Assembly (NCBI GenBank): GCA_036936605.1
Contig: JAUPFV010000002.1
Coordinates: forward strand, 126,712,376-126,776,375
Direction: 5' to 3'
DNA length: 64,000 nucleotides
Origin: Limnanthes douglasii subsp. nivea
Taxonomy: Eukaryota > Streptophyta > Magnoliopsida > Brassicales > Limnanthaceae
Translations under genes and position numbers: made by a program
Shown: positions 11,261 through 22,540 of the stretch, piece after piece
Numbering within the stretch: position 1 is the first letter of the stretch
How the letters are laid out: each line of letters begins with the position of its first letter
Notes under the pieces: generated by a model
Databases searched by the model: none
Seen by the model: only the letters and a program-made list of their open reading frames with translations
Told to the model about the DNA's origin: nothing

Positions 11261-12015
11261 AGTAGTATCCGACCAACAAGACTCTTTGGGTTAAAGCTCT
11301 ATAACCACAGTGTGCTGATCCTTCACCATCATGTAGTTCAGACAACACTTTTTGGGACTCTTCAATCCTTAAACATCGGAAGAGAGGTCTACTAAAAGAC
11401 TTCTTGTAAAGGATATCTCTTATAATAAAAAATCCACGAGCCCTATACTTCATTTTCCTTGCTACTGTTTTTTCCGGAGGCAATATGTCGTCTGAAATGT
11501 ATAGAAAAAGAGGATATCTCCAGTCTTTAGGTTGACTCACTTGTATATTTAAACTTTCCTCCTCCTCCTTGCTCTGATTGAGTTGAATGGATGGGAACTC
11601 TTGCACGTGAATCCATGGGTAGGACTCAGAATATGCTATGGGTGCCAAGGAGTCTCCTAGTGTATTCTCTGTTCGGGGTATATGCTCATAGGTGATATTT
11701 TTGAAGTTAACTGCCACCTTTTTAAAAATGAATAAATATTTAATTATCTGCTCCTTCTTGGCCTCAGATTGACTTTGTGCATGATGGATAAGAAGCTGGG
11801 AATCACTCATTAACCTGACCCTTTTAGCTCCACAAATCAGGGCTAACTTCAAACCAGCTATAGCAGCTTCATACTCGGACTCATTGTTAGAAGCCCTGAA
11901 AGAAAAACATATAGCATGGTATAGCTTGTCGCCATACAGAGAGGTTAAGCCTATCCCAGCTCCATAACCCATGGTACTTGATCCACCATCTGTCTAGAAA
12001 ACCCAAAACTTCTTA
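11205..12015 (-). pseudogene. Second (archaeal-like) RNase H and integrase zinc-binding region of B
   Basis: Open for 255 codons. The start lies in GYGAGIGLTSLYGDKLY, followed by FRASNNESEYEAAIAGLKLA (catalytic Glu), LMSDSQLLIHHAQ (Asp) and IPRTENTLGDSLA (the usual ADSLA has become GDSLA). A linker and the integrase H2C2-like region (ELHDGEGSAHCGYRAL, then CDPC) follow. A second RNase H after the retroviral-type one is a known hallmark of the Tat lineage. The first DGG(S) motif is upstream, in a stop-containing stretch. Confidence 0.8.
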
Positions 12016-12020
12016 GTCTT

Positions 12021-13250
12021 TTAACTTCTGCCTTGTTTAGTACTCATGTCCGAATGGAACTCAACTAAGAAATCAGCAACATACTGAGCCTTGATTGCAG
12101 TTCGAGGGGCAAAATCAATATCATAGTCCCCCAACTCCACTGACCATTTGGTCATTCTGCTTGATATGTCTGCATTTTGAAGAACATTTTTCAAGGGAAA
12201 AGATGTCCGGGCAACAATAGAATGAGACTGAAAGTAGGGCCTCATCTTTCTAGCAACAATTACTAAAGCGAGTGCTAGCTTTTTAAGCTTTAAATATCTT
12301 TTTTCAGCATCCATCAGGCTTTTGCTGATGTCGTACACCGGACAAGGGTAATTGTCCACCTCTCTAACTAGCACCGCACTTATAGCACATTCAGAGACTG
12401 CTAAATATATGTATAATGTTTCTCCATCAACAGGTTTAAACAGGGATTTGGGGGAGGATAAATGCTTTTTTATTTCATCAAAGGCCTAGTCGCAATGTGG
12501 AGACCAGTAGAATTCTTTGGCACCCTTTAAAGTTTGAAAAAAAATGCGGCACACATATCTGAAGACCTTGAGATAAAACGGTTTAGAGTAGCTAACCTCC
12601 CTATCAATCTTTTTACTTCTTTAATATTCCGAGGAGGATCCATCTGCAGTAAAGAATTGAGCTGGTCTGGATCAGGCTGTATCCCTTTCTCACTTATCAC
12701 ATACCCCAAAAACTTTCCGGATTGCACTCCAAAAACACACTTCTCTGGATTCAACTTTAAATTAACTTTTACCAAGTTGGCAAAAGTCTCTTATAGATCT
12801 ACCATGTGTAACTCTTCTTCCACACTCTTTACCATCATGTCATAAAAGTAGACTTCTATGTTTCTACCAATCTGATCAGCGAATGTTTTGTTTACCAACC
12901 TCTAATAAGTAGCCCCAACATTCTTTAACCCAAAAGGCATCACCTTATAACAATGAAGGCCCCTATGAGTAACAAAATTAGTGTGTTCTTGGTCCTTTGG
13001 ATCCACTTGAATCTGATTATACCCGGAGAAGGCATCCATGAAGGAAAATAACTTGTTCCAAGATGTGAAGCCCACTAACTGATCGATCCGAGGGAGCGGA
13101 TATAGGTCTTTTGGGAAAGCCCTTTCTTAGTATAATCCGAGGGAGCGTCGATGCACAGACGCCACTTTCCATTTTTCTTTTTTACTTATACCGGATTGGC
13201 TGTCCATAAAGGATACTGGGATTCCTTTATGTGCCCCATCTTAGTAAGCC
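12021..13250 (-). pseudogene. Reverse transcriptase and first RNase H of B
   Basis: RNase H part at 12021-12430 (LVREVDNYPCPVYDISKSLM, then ARKMRPYFQSH). RT lies at about 12500-13250 with KLNPEKCVFGVQSGKFLGYV, DPKDQEHTNFVT and FMDAFSGYNQI-like motifs. The catalytic box reads YFYDMMV instead of YIDDMMV at about 12837-12850, so one of the two metal-binding Asp residues is lost. Stops near 12490, 12795, 12905 and 13125 break the frame. Confidence 0.8.
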
Positions 13251-14490
13251 GGTCAACCTCTTCAACTATGACATCAACTTTCTCTTTAGAAAAAGCTCTT
13301 CTCTTCTGTACAACAGGTGATATATCTCTTTGGATGGATAGTTGGTGTGATATAACATCTGTTGGAACTTCGGTTACATCAGCATTGCACCAAGCAAAAA
13401 CATGCTGATGGTCTGTTAGAAAAGATAACATTTTGCTCTTCGGTTCTGATGTCATCTTATATCCGATCTTGACGTTTCTTCCTTCAGCCAGAGAGTGAGT
13501 TTCAACCTCTTCAATTGGTATTAAAACACCAGGGGTCTCTCTGGGGTCATCAATTTCACCCTCTCCCCCAGAGGGCCTCTCTAACAGCAAATCCTCACTG
13601 ATCCGAACTGCCCCTAAAGTTCGCGGGGCCAGTGCTGTTACATAAAACTCCCTTGATATCTTTTGACTATTTCGGACAACTCCCACTTGTCCTTGCACAA
13701 CATATTTTAAACATTGATGGACTGTTGAAGCCACAGCATGCATCCTGGAGAGCCAAGACCTTTCCAAAATGGAATTGTAGCACGTGGGACAATCCACCAC
13801 AATGAAAAATACTTTGACCATCTTCTTAAAAGGGCCCTTTCCCAACAAAACCTCCTCCTAAAACTCCCCGATTACATCCGCAGAGGTTCTAGTGAAACCC
13901 ACAATTGACCTGTTCGAACGTTGAATCACTTCTGGATTATTCATTTGTTTATAGGAAGTTAAAGAGAGGATATTGGCTGAGTTGCCAGTGTCTACCAAAA
14001 TTCGTCTAATGTCATTTTCTCCCATGGATGCTCCTATCACCATAGCATCTTCATGGGGACCAGCTATGTCTCTCAAATCATCTTCATCAAAAACAATGAA
14101 GGGAAAAGGAATTTCCGATTGATAGGAGGTCATGCCTCCGTCCAACTTAGTAGCCAGGGTGTGAACATGCCCCTTCCTTGAAGAAGCAGTTGGTGCAGTC
14201 ATGGTGTCGCCTCCAAATATGGTAAGTGACTCAAAAAAGCTTATGAGCCAGGACACCGTCTTACTGGATTCTGTGATAACGCCCACCTTATTCCGGGTTG
14301 GATCAGGATCCAAATACTCTGATTCCACATCGAATCTTTCAATTATCACCATAGCCCCGTCTGGAGCCGATGTCATTACATTGTTTGTTGGGCTGGTCCG
14401 ATGAGAATTATCAGGCCTATTCCCACTTCTTCTTTTAACATAAGCACCCAATTTTCCTATTTCAATGAAATTAGTCAACTCTTGTTTCAA
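13186..14490 (-). pseudogene. Protease region of B pol
   Basis: Contains the aspartic protease core RRILVDTGNSANILSL (about 13960-14010) followed by a beta-rich tail (GFTRTSADVIGEF, then KGPFKKMVKVFFIVVDCPTCYN). The domain then runs to a linker with EGEIDDPRETPGVLIPIEEV that precedes RT. A stop at 13858 splits it. The N-terminal side continues in frame from gag through a CxxH...GHxxxxC knuckle (around 14500-14540), as expected for a single gag-pro-pol reading frame. Confidence 0.8.
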
Positions 14491-16001
14491 AGCGATGCAG
14501 TCTTCTGTGTTATGACCAATATCATGATGATATTGGCAGAAACAATTATTAAGACTTTCCTGGGAGATTGAAGCGTACCCGGCTTCCTAAAATGTACTTC
14601 GTCTTTTATTTTATCATAGATGGTTGCCACATTTTCTTTCAATTCAGCAAACCACTCCGGTTGAACCCAAGGCCCTCGCTTATTTTTGGATTGCTGGCTT
14701 TGAACTGGTGCTGGGTGGGATTGAGCCTTGGCCCTGTTGGGACCCTGTCCGGCTTCTTTAGCCTTGTACCCATACTGATTCTGGTTATGGTTTGGTGCAG
14801 TTGGGGCCGACCTCACTTTCCTATGCACCCTGGTCTTCTTCGTCTCATTCACATTAATTTTCTTCCCCACCTGATTTAGTAAACCACCCCACGTCATGGC
14901 CTTCTTCCTGGTTATTGAATCAACCAGATTGCCAGGGTTCAAACCCTGTCTTAGAAAAGCTATTGCTACTTGTTCAAAGCAATCAGCTAATCAATTCTTG
15001 TTGTTCACAAAGCGACTTATATATTCTTTCAAGGATTCATTTAGTTCTTGAGCACAATGGATAATAGTGTCTCCACTTCCCTTCACCTCCTTACACCCAA
15101 CGAACTACCTCCGGAAGGCCAGCCAAAAAGTATCAAAATTTCTGATGCAGCCCTGAGGCAGTCTATTATACCACTTCAGAGCACTCCCCGTAAAAGATTG
15201 GGTGAATGCGCTACAAAGATACTTATCATCATCGTCAAAATTTATCATAAAGTTTTTAAATTGCTCCAGATGATTATATGGATCTTTACTCCAATCGTAT
15301 TTTTCCATCTTTGTACTGTCAAACCTCTTAGGAAGGTTTCCAGACAGTATCTTGGAAGACAATGGAGATTGTCTCCAATTCCGGCCACGACTAAACACAG
15401 TATCTTCATTGGGAGTTGCAAAGATACCTAGTTCATCATGAAAAGCGAAAGGATCCATCAGCAGTTGATCTACATGTCTCCGGCCATGGCTGTGACCATG
15501 AGACGACCCTTTTCCTAGATGTCTTTTCAACCTTCCATGCCTGTCCCTCTTTCTTGAATACTTTTTTACCAATTTTTGCTTCTTTTTAGAACGGCCTTCA
15601 TCGCTGCTGGATGACAGGGACTCCTCAACTCCATCTTTGTTCGATGAGCTACTAGAAGATTCTGAATCTAAATCTGACCTCTCCACCGGTTTAGACCGAT
15701 GAGACTTATTTGAGCTAGCATGAGTCTTTTTAGTGCTTACATGGGTCTTTGCTGATGGGTTATGCTCCCTTGGATTGTCAGTATGGTGAACGGGTGACAC
15801 TTTTTATTTTTCTTTCAAGCCCCTCTCTACCCTTTTAGCAGCCCTCAAGGCTTCTATCTCAGCTTTCAATTTGTCTCGCTCTTCGATCGTATATTCATCG
15901 TTTTCTCCCACCACTTCTGCCAAAATCGGTGGCACTGCCTTCTCGTCCGGATTCATCCGAACTGGTTTTTCTTGATGGTTTCGAATGCTAGATTCAGGCA
16001 C
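14491..16001 (-). pseudogene. gag of B
   Basis: The N-terminal part (PESSIRNHQEKPVRMNP and a charged helix) is cut by a TAA at 15804, where relatives have a sense codon. A Ser-rich/basic segment (SDLDSESSSSSSNKDGVEES) and the Retrotrans_gag-like core (KMEKYDWSKDPYNHLEQFKN, then ALKWYNRLPQGC) follow. A Gln/Lys/Pro-rich linker leads to the C-terminal WVQPEWFAELKENVATIYDK. A frameshift near 15105 separates core and C-terminal half. It is a nucleocapsid/capsid precursor in life and non-functional here. Confidence 0.8.
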
Positions 16002-16028
16002 CTTCTCCTCTCACTGTGGTCACCAATT

Positions 16029-16403
16029 TGGTGTGGATTATTTTCGACTTATGGTAATTTGGTTAGATGTTTTGTGGTGTTTCAAAGGTATTAAATATTT
16101 GGGTGTTTTGTAGTGAGAGATTTAAGCGGCATGGTTGTATTAAATGTTCATTACCCTCATTAATGAAAGTGGTTGGGTATTTTATACCCTTGATTATGGG
16201 TTATATAGGCTTTCGGGTCAAACTTATGAAACCGGGTCAATTCAAAAACCCATTAGTTTATTAAGCAGATGAGCAATTAGCTCAGTCAAAAGGTGATTAG
16301 TTTTTAGTTCTTTTGTCCAGTTCGGATGGTTCAGTGGTGGCTTTTGTCTGAATTTCCCCTGTCCGGTTTCTACAGTGAGTGGCAAATATTTTCAGGCTCA
16401 TGA
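16029..16403 (-). repeat. 5' LTR of element B
   Basis: Starts TGGTGTGG immediately after a PBS-like stretch whose plus-strand reading resembles a tRNA 3' end (ACTGTGGTCACCA, 16014-16026). It ends near GGCTCATGA, with the expected terminal CA altered. The minus-strand TATA region (GGGTATAAAATACC) is at about 16177-16191. It is diverged from 6933-7293. Confidence 0.8.
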
Positions 16404-16789
16404 GGTGGAATCATCGTGATATTGTTTCGAATGACGCTTGACTTTTATTTTCATTTCTTTTACTTGTTTTAGTTCCCAATGCACTCTCCTACGAGGGGTA
16501 ATTGTTATTTCTCTCCCCATCAGAATAGTCTTCTCTATTAGTGTCGATTAACTGCTAATTGCCTTCCCCTTCTCGAATCGTCTTTTCGGTCAGCGCTTTT
16601 TCCTTTTTGGAGTTCAACTTAGTAATTTCTTCCATGAGTTGTTTCCATGACTAAGGTGGATTGTTTGTCCCGACCTCGTTCGTAGTGATCGTGGTCGGGG
16701 TACCTCTCTCTTAGCTATCCGCCTTCGGACAATGAAGCAGCTCTGGTCGGACTTTTCCTGACCCTATCCTCAGTCATTTCAAAATCCAT
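16404..16789 (-). pseudogene. gag N-terminal remnant and leader of A2
   Basis: An ATG at 16789 starts MDFEMTEDRVRKSPTRAASL, and after a stop it continues in another frame with arginine-rich text (ERGRDKQSTLVMETTHGR). It sits between the 5' LTR of A2 and element B and is the only gag-side coding sequence of A2 left. Assignment to gag rests on position and charge only. Confidence 0.45.
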
Positions 16790-16859
16790 GTTTTACTATG
16801 TTGGGATTTTGAGGAAAATGTTACCTTCGGGTAACACGTGTTCCCACAGATGGCGCTAA

Positions 16860-17189
16860 TCATGAGATTAAAAGTGATTAAAGTATGTATCTTGGATTTT
16901 AGGGTTTGATGTGACTAAAGGATAAAGTATAGAGAGAGAAAGTAGAAAGAGAGAGTATTTAATAATGCCCACCAACCCAGAAAAAGGGGGGCGAGCTCCC
17001 ATATATAGTGGGTGAGGTGGTCCCCACCCATTTTTTCCTTTGTGGTCCTTCTACTTTTATTATTTACTTTTACATCTTAGTCCTACTTTCTTCCAATTAT
17101 TGTTACAAATTAATAGTAAGTTGAATGCATTTATTTTATTTATTCATTGTCGTCTCTAGACTCGAGCTTGGCCATTTATTGCCTCATCA
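16860..17189 (-). repeat. 5' LTR of element A2
   Basis: Homologous to 1878-2232. It is preceded by the PBS-like TTCCCACAGATGGCGCTAA (16841-16859) and followed by the target duplication TGATC. It contains the minus-strand TATA motif (CTATATATGGG) near 17012-17022. Confidence 0.88.
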
Positions 17190-17386
17190 TGATCGATCCC
17201 AACACCAAGAGGTACTTCAGTTTTCATAATTGGATCTTTGAACACATTCATTATATCACTAAGATTAACAATTATGGATGCGGTATTTAGTGTTACATAA
17301 GTAAATAATGGCTCTCTACCAAAACTTGCATCACTCATAGAACTTTGTACACTACTATAGATTTTCAATATTTTAGCTTCACAGGA
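17190..17386 (-). pseudogene. Unidentified host exon interrupted by A2
   Basis: The minus strand is open from a possible splice acceptor (TTTAG, at 17387-17391) through SCEAKILKIYSSVQSSMSDA and LFTYVTLNTASIIVNLSDIM to VPLGVGID at the TSD. The frame continues across the excised A2 into 1877-1806. It is AT-rich with host-like codons. I do not recognise the family, and exon status is an inference. Confidence 0.45.
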
Positions 17387-17753
17387 CTAAACACACCATA
17401 TGAGTTTCCTCTCCCTTAGTAGTTTCCTATAAAAAAATTATTTATCATCGGAATGCGATCAATTATGATTTTTATTTCAGTAAAATCTATTATGGCAATC
17501 GAGGCTTTTTAGACTATTTCATTTTCTAAAGTAAGTAGGAGCTTTCGACATAAGCTGATCATCATATTCAACAATAATTACTTTTTTATTGGTAGAACGA
17601 GTTTCACCACATCCCTATTGAGTTTCTTTCCATGGAATTATTGGTTCCACTGTATCATTAATTTATTTTTTCGTTATGACGAGCGAGAAAAGAATTACAT
17701 GAGAAAATAGAACATATTTAATTTTCTTATACAAAATATAGAAAGTGATTCAA

Positions 17754-17875
17754 ATGATCTTCTCAAGTATTGAAAGAGGGGTGTTTAGATCATCATTATC
17801 GGGAGCAAAATCCTTTAAATCATTAACAAAACTATCTCCATCAACAACCCTTTTGTCACCCAAAGCTTTGAAGGT
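17754..17875 (-). pseudogene. Possible upstream exon of the same unidentified host gene
   Basis: The minus strand reads FKALGDKRVVDGDSFVNDLK then DFAPDNDDLNTPLSILEK without a stop for about 40 codons, in otherwise stop-rich AT-rich DNA. A further short coding-like stretch (KNARAKGFLVKNVVIR and SASRIAASKTVVED) lies at about 17958-18080 but is interrupted by stops. Linking these to the exon at 17190-17386 is a guess based on strand and order. Confidence 0.25.
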
Positions 17876-18080
17876 TGTTTAAGTAAGAGCATATTTCCAT
17901 GATACTTCCAGACGGTTTCTATTATTTATACAAAAAGTAATATTTTTTCCTCATCTATAGCTTAGTAGAATGAGCTGAAGTGTCTTCAACAACAGTCTTG
18001 GAAGCCGCTATTCTACTAGCAGATCACCTAATAACAACATTTTTAACAAGGAACCCTTTGGCTCTAGCATTTTTTGGAGC

Positions 18081-19085
18081 AAATTATTTTTTATATTTTT
18101 TTAACATAAATTTTTTAGAATCATGTTTACAAACAAAGAACCTCCTCATTCCAATAAATACTTTACCACACACCGACTCCTACAAATTGTTCGAAACAAG
18201 AAGATTTTTTGTATTGATACTAAAAGTTTTACGATGTCTCCACAATTCTCACGTACATCTCTTTTGTATAGTCCATACAAAATTTCAAATTAATTTCTGG
18301 CATTATATGACATATACAAGAACAATAACGTGGACATATATTTTTACACAACAGTATAAATGTATGAAAATAAAATAGGAGGAGTACATTAATTTATGTC
18401 TCATAATCTTAAAAGTTTTAAATAAATAGTTATTACATTAGTCTATACCTATTATTTTTGCTATATATCTTTTAAAAGTAAAGTACAATGAAAACTCCAT
18501 TAGCAATTGTATCAATCTCAAATATCAAACTTAAAATATAAACTTTAATCAACTTCAACCTTTATTTCTAACCTCTTTCATAGGCAGGTATGTATACATG
18601 ACTCTTTTAGATTTATAATTTTTTAAAACAAATACCTCAAATAATAGTCAAAATGAGATATGAGAAGTTATTCACTACTAGACTCCAAATATATAAAAAA
18701 AATCTCGATGGCTAAACAACCCTAATATAATCATCTTCTCAAATAAAACTCCATCACGATAAATCAATTTCACAACAAATTGATTTAGCTCATCTTTCGG
18801 ACAATATGATATGAAAACAGTTATTTGGAAAAACCAAAAAATACCAAAATTTTGATTAAAAACAACATTGATAATTTACTTTACCACGTAGTGGAATCAA
18901 AAAGATATCTAAAGGGAATAATTTTACTCCTTTTTTAAGAGAAGAAATAGTTAGTTACATCTTTCAAGAATCCTCCAAGAAATGGAGCCTAATTCCAAAT
19001 CCGTATTCTTCTCTTAATTGAATCTGCTGACTGAAGAAGGAAGGAGAATGTTCTATGTCGTATCAGCGATCTGCTGATCATGTAA
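18081..19085. other. AT-rich sequence without a recognisable gene
   Basis: No supported coding sequence. It contains a 20-bp direct repeat, AAATAGTTAGTTACATCTTT, at 18945-18964 and 19084-19103, flanking 119 bp of sequence. The second copy marks the truncated 3' end of the LINE next door. Confidence 0.5.
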
Positions 19086-19093
19086 ATAGTTAG

Positions 19094-20020
19094 TTACATC
19101 TTTGATCTCTTGTGCTTCCTTTTAACATAATTGTGAAAGAAAGATTTATTTCTTTTACCATCTCTAGTCCAGTTAGTATGTGACTTTTGAATCCAATATT
19201 CCTCTTCCCTTTCAAGTAACAATAAGTGATTTTCTTTAGCTTTTATCAGTATCTCCTTATCTTCAGCAAAATTAGTAATAAGGACTTTAGCTTCTAGGGA
19301 ATTAATCTCATCTTCCTGACTTCTTATGGAGTCAAAAATATTACCAAAGACAGAATTGTTCCACACCTTTATATTGGCCTTTAGGTGCTTAAGCTTGAAC
19401 TAGAATTTGAAGATAGGAGGTCTAGAGTAATCCACAGCCCAGCACTTCTCCACAAAACTATAGAAATTTTCATGAAGACACCACATGTTTAAGAATTTAA
19501 ACGTTGATTTTCTTTTATTAATAGTTATAGCTATATTAATAAGCAAAGGAGAATGGTCTGAACAAGTCTTAGGGAGATGAGTAACTTAAGTGTCATCCAC
19601 ATAACTAAACCAGATACAATTAACCAATACCCTGTCAAGCCTTCTCCACTGCCTCCCATTAGACCAAGTATACTTATTTCCAGAGAACCCCACATTCATT
19701 AGGTTAGAGTCCATAATGAAACTATTGAAGTCATCCATACTAGTAGTAGCATTTGTAGAGCAGTGTATATGTTCATCAGGATAAGCAATGGTATTAAAGT
19801 CACCAAACATAATTTATTCCTTTCCTTCCTCTTCAACATTCCTTAGCCCATCCCAAAGAAGATTCCTTAGACTTCTAGTTCACTTTACATAGATAACAGT
19901 CACCAAAAACTCCTTGGCATCAAGAAAATGCCTAACCTTCAGATGTATAAACTGGTCCTCATTGATCAGAACATCCATAAAAAATCTCCACTCCATATAA
20001 CTCATACTTTATTATTCATA
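19094..20020 (-). pseudogene. LINE ORF2 fragment: AP endonuclease domain and linker
   Basis: The endonuclease (EEP family) is recognised from MFGDFNTIAYPDEHIHCSTN, then GFSGNKYTWSNGRQWRRLDR (19586-19810). The GDFN metal-site motif is intact. The linker continues as WNNSVFGNIFDSIRSQEDEI to RSKM at 19094, just before where RT should start. Frame breaks lie between about 19370 and 19586 and upstream of 19810. No reverse transcriptase is present. Confidence 0.75.
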
Positions 20021-20296
20021 TTACTTGTAAAACTAGGGAACCCAAGCTTAACAGAAATAGTTGAAAGCTTAAAAGCACTTACCATAGGCTCTTAAATGGC
20101 AAGAAAGTTTAATCTCCTAGCTCTCTTGATAGATCTTATTCTAGCTTGAGTTTCCTTGTTGCTAATGCCGCATACATTCTAGCTTAGGATTGCAATAGTC
20201 ATTTGTAGAGGCCCCAACCATTTCATTGCTCTCCACCCCAATTGGAGGTAAATAGTTCTCAGATAAATCCTTTCTCAAATTGATTTCCCCTTAAAC

Positions 20297-21197
20297 TTAT
20301 TTCATTTCATTTATTATCACTGAATTTATTTTATGCTCCTTTGTCTCAAGCTGAAATGCAGGTAGCAGGGCATCAAACAACCTTAGATTGGAGGGTTTTT
20401 CCTGAGCAGCAGACTTCCTTTGTGCTGCCTTTTTAGATTCATTTTCCGAGTGGACCAAATGAGTACAAACTTTACAGTATTGAGGTAATTTTTCATACAC
20501 CAACTCTTGCAAAACATTATGAGTCCCAAATGCAATCTTGATATTTTTAGGTAGACTTTTAGACACATCCAAGATAGCCCAAACTTTACAGAAGTTGTGT
20601 CTAACTCTGTTAGATGTAGGAAGCCATATGTTAAGAGGAGTTCCTATACATTTAGCCACCTTACGAATAGTATCTTTACAATACATATACTCTGGAAAAT
20701 TTGGTAGATCGATGAAAACAGGGGTTTCAGGGTTTTCTATATTAGGGTTAAAATTAGGAGACCATTCTAACAGTCTGATTATTTTGTCCCCTAGCTGCCA
20801 CATATTCCTACTCCATAATCTCTTTAGATCTTCTAGGTAGGAGAACTCTATGAAGATGTTCCTATAATCCCCACTGGATACACTGAAAGTACCTTTTAAA
20901 TTAAATTTATCAAAAAAAGCCTTAACTATAGAGTAGTTTGGTTCCCGTAGCGAATTTCCCCACTAATGTATGACTTGATTTCTGTTTGAGCAATTCAAGA
21001 TCATCTGCTTCAAAATTTATTTCCACATGATCTTCCTCCCTTGTTCTCTTAACATTTTTATGCACAAGATTAGTAGGATTACTCTTGAAAAGATCAGCAA
21101 ATGTTTTATTGTTAGTTGATACATTTTCCTTACTTGATGCAGATTCAAACATCGGATTGGTCCTTATTTTTGGCTGATCGTGGTTGGATTTCATCAT
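20297..21197 (-). pseudogene. LINE ORF1 (DUF4283-like, zinc-knuckle remnant)
   Basis: Starts MMKSNHDQPKIRTNPMFESA at 21197. HVEINFEADDLELLKQKSSH follows, then, after a stop near 20922 and a frame change, MWQLGDKIIRLLEWSPNFNP and FPEYMYCKDTIRKVAKCIGT, then NRVRHNFCKVWAILDVSKSL. The CCHC knuckle is degraded (YCKVCTHLVHSENESKK lacks the GH and last Cys). This RNA-binding ORF1 layout is common in plant L1 elements. Confidence 0.75.
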
Positions 21198-21349
21198 CTA
21201 GAAATTGTATATCATGATCATCCGATACATGATATGGAAAAGAGAATTCTCTACCCTTCATCAGTCGAAGAGATCAAACAATCAAGGAAGAAGAAGACTT
21301 AGAATTAAGGATCATTCTTGGAGCAATCTTATTAGCTGTAACTAACTTT

Positions 21350-22540
21350 TTTTCTTTATTTTAAAATTCTATTCTATAAAACACTAACCTAATAGTTTGC
21401 AATTTTTTATTTAAACATAGGAGCATCTACGGTAGACATTTTAAAATTCACATGATAGGGAAATAAACATAGTATTTAAGTTTTTTTAGTTACATTTATT
21501 TTAGTCGTATTTTTCAAAATCAGATTTTAAACTTTGACACGTATGAAATATAAATAATATTTGTATATTTGTATATATATATATATATATATAATTTTAT
21601 TCAATTGTATTTTTAAAAGTTAGTTGAAAATATTTTCAAATAATAAAATTAACATATAAATTTTAAATTACTTCTTTTGTTATTACTTTTATATTAAAAA
21701 AATATCAAAAACATTTTTTCCTAGAAATTGAGAAGACGAAAAAGATTAAAAAAATGAAAGATAAAAAAATAAATAAAAATTTCTGTAAGAAGCTATTTCT
21801 TAAAAATACTAAAACGGTGGAATTGAAAAAATACACTAAAATATAATATATTTTTAGTTTGATTTAAAACAATAAATTTGTAAAAAAAATAAAAATAAAA
21901 AATTTACTTTATTTTCATATATTTTTAATATGGATTTCATTTTCATCAATTTTTCAATAATACCTTTTATATAGGAAATTTGATTTATTTCTATATGTTG
22001 TAAAAATTATTTTTGAAATATTGAATTTTAATTTCTTGTATCTTAATTATTGTTATTTTTATAAAATTATATTTTATATTTATAATTGTTAACAAACCAT
22101 GAAAATGAATAAAACATTGAAAACACAAAAAAACAAAAATAAAATGAAGAAACATACATAAAATTAAAAAACAAAAGAATTTGATATAAAAAGCTCATAT
22201 GGTTTTGTTAAATCGCTTTCGACATTTAACATGCGAACCACTTTTTTAAAGTATTTTGTAGTTAAAACTTAAATTAAAACGTTTATTGGAGTGATTTTAG
22301 GACGTGTCAGCAAATAAGTGTATTTTGCATATGCGGTCCGAGATTATTACATTTGTTATACTAATTTTAACAGTAGAGATAGTAAGTTATACAAATATAT
22401 TTAGTCAAGTTTTTAAACTACCTTTAATATTAAAAATTAATATTTTATAACTAAAAGTATATTTAAAAAAAAGTTAAAAGTATTTTTTAACCAAATTTTT
22501 TTAAAATTTTATATTTTTGAAACTGTGGTTCTAAAAATTT
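21350..22540. other. Very AT-rich intergenic DNA
   Basis: No gene or recognised element. It contains a (TA)n microsatellite at about 21573-21592 and long A/T runs. Confidence 0.6.

Larger units (their letters stand above)
6933..16403 (-). mobile_element. Tat-type Ty3/gypsy element B, nested in A2
   Basis: LTRs at 6933-7293 and 16029-16403, with the minus-strand polyprotein between them and a plus-strand antisense gene next to the 3' (left) LTR. The polypurine tract is at 7294-7312 and the PBS-like sequence ends just before 16029. Unlike C and D, no matching target duplication is seen: the flank is GTAGC on the left and GGTGG on the right. It belongs to the same subfamily as C. The polyprotein has many stops, and the RT catalytic YIDD is changed to YFYD. 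Confidence 0.85.
1878..17189 (-). mobile_element. Tat-type Ty3/gypsy element A2 (old, nested host of element B)
   Basis: The LTRs at 1878-2232 and 16860-17189 are homologous. The outer flanks carry an exact 5-bp target duplication, TGATC, at 1873-1877 and 17190-17194. A2 keeps its 3' LTR, a degenerate antisense gene, a tandem repeat, the integrase C-terminus (6596-6932), and at the other side a short gag leader (16404-16789). Almost all of gag-pol is missing and element B sits exactly at that gap. The PBS side reads TTAGCGCCATCTGTGGGAA on the minus strand. It is strongly decayed and hence older than B-E. Confidence 0.88.
19086..21340 (-). mobile_element. L1-type LINE, minus strand, lacking RT and 3' end
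   Basis: Order on the minus strand: 5' leader (about 21340-21200), ORF1 with DUF4283-like domain, then ORF2 with endonuclease and the linker that normally precedes RT, ending abruptly near 19094. Loss of the 3' half is the opposite of normal LINE 5' truncation, so a later deletion is likely. It is the same family as the plus-strand LINE at 42-47 kb (matching linker text around WTRDGKRNKSFFHN and WTMDGKRNSSFFHN). Confidence 0.8.

Noticed and set aside
17980..18378. 132-codon plus-strand open frame
   Set aside because: AT-rich, Phe/Leu/Ile-heavy translation with no motif; the opposite strand shows better codon-like text.
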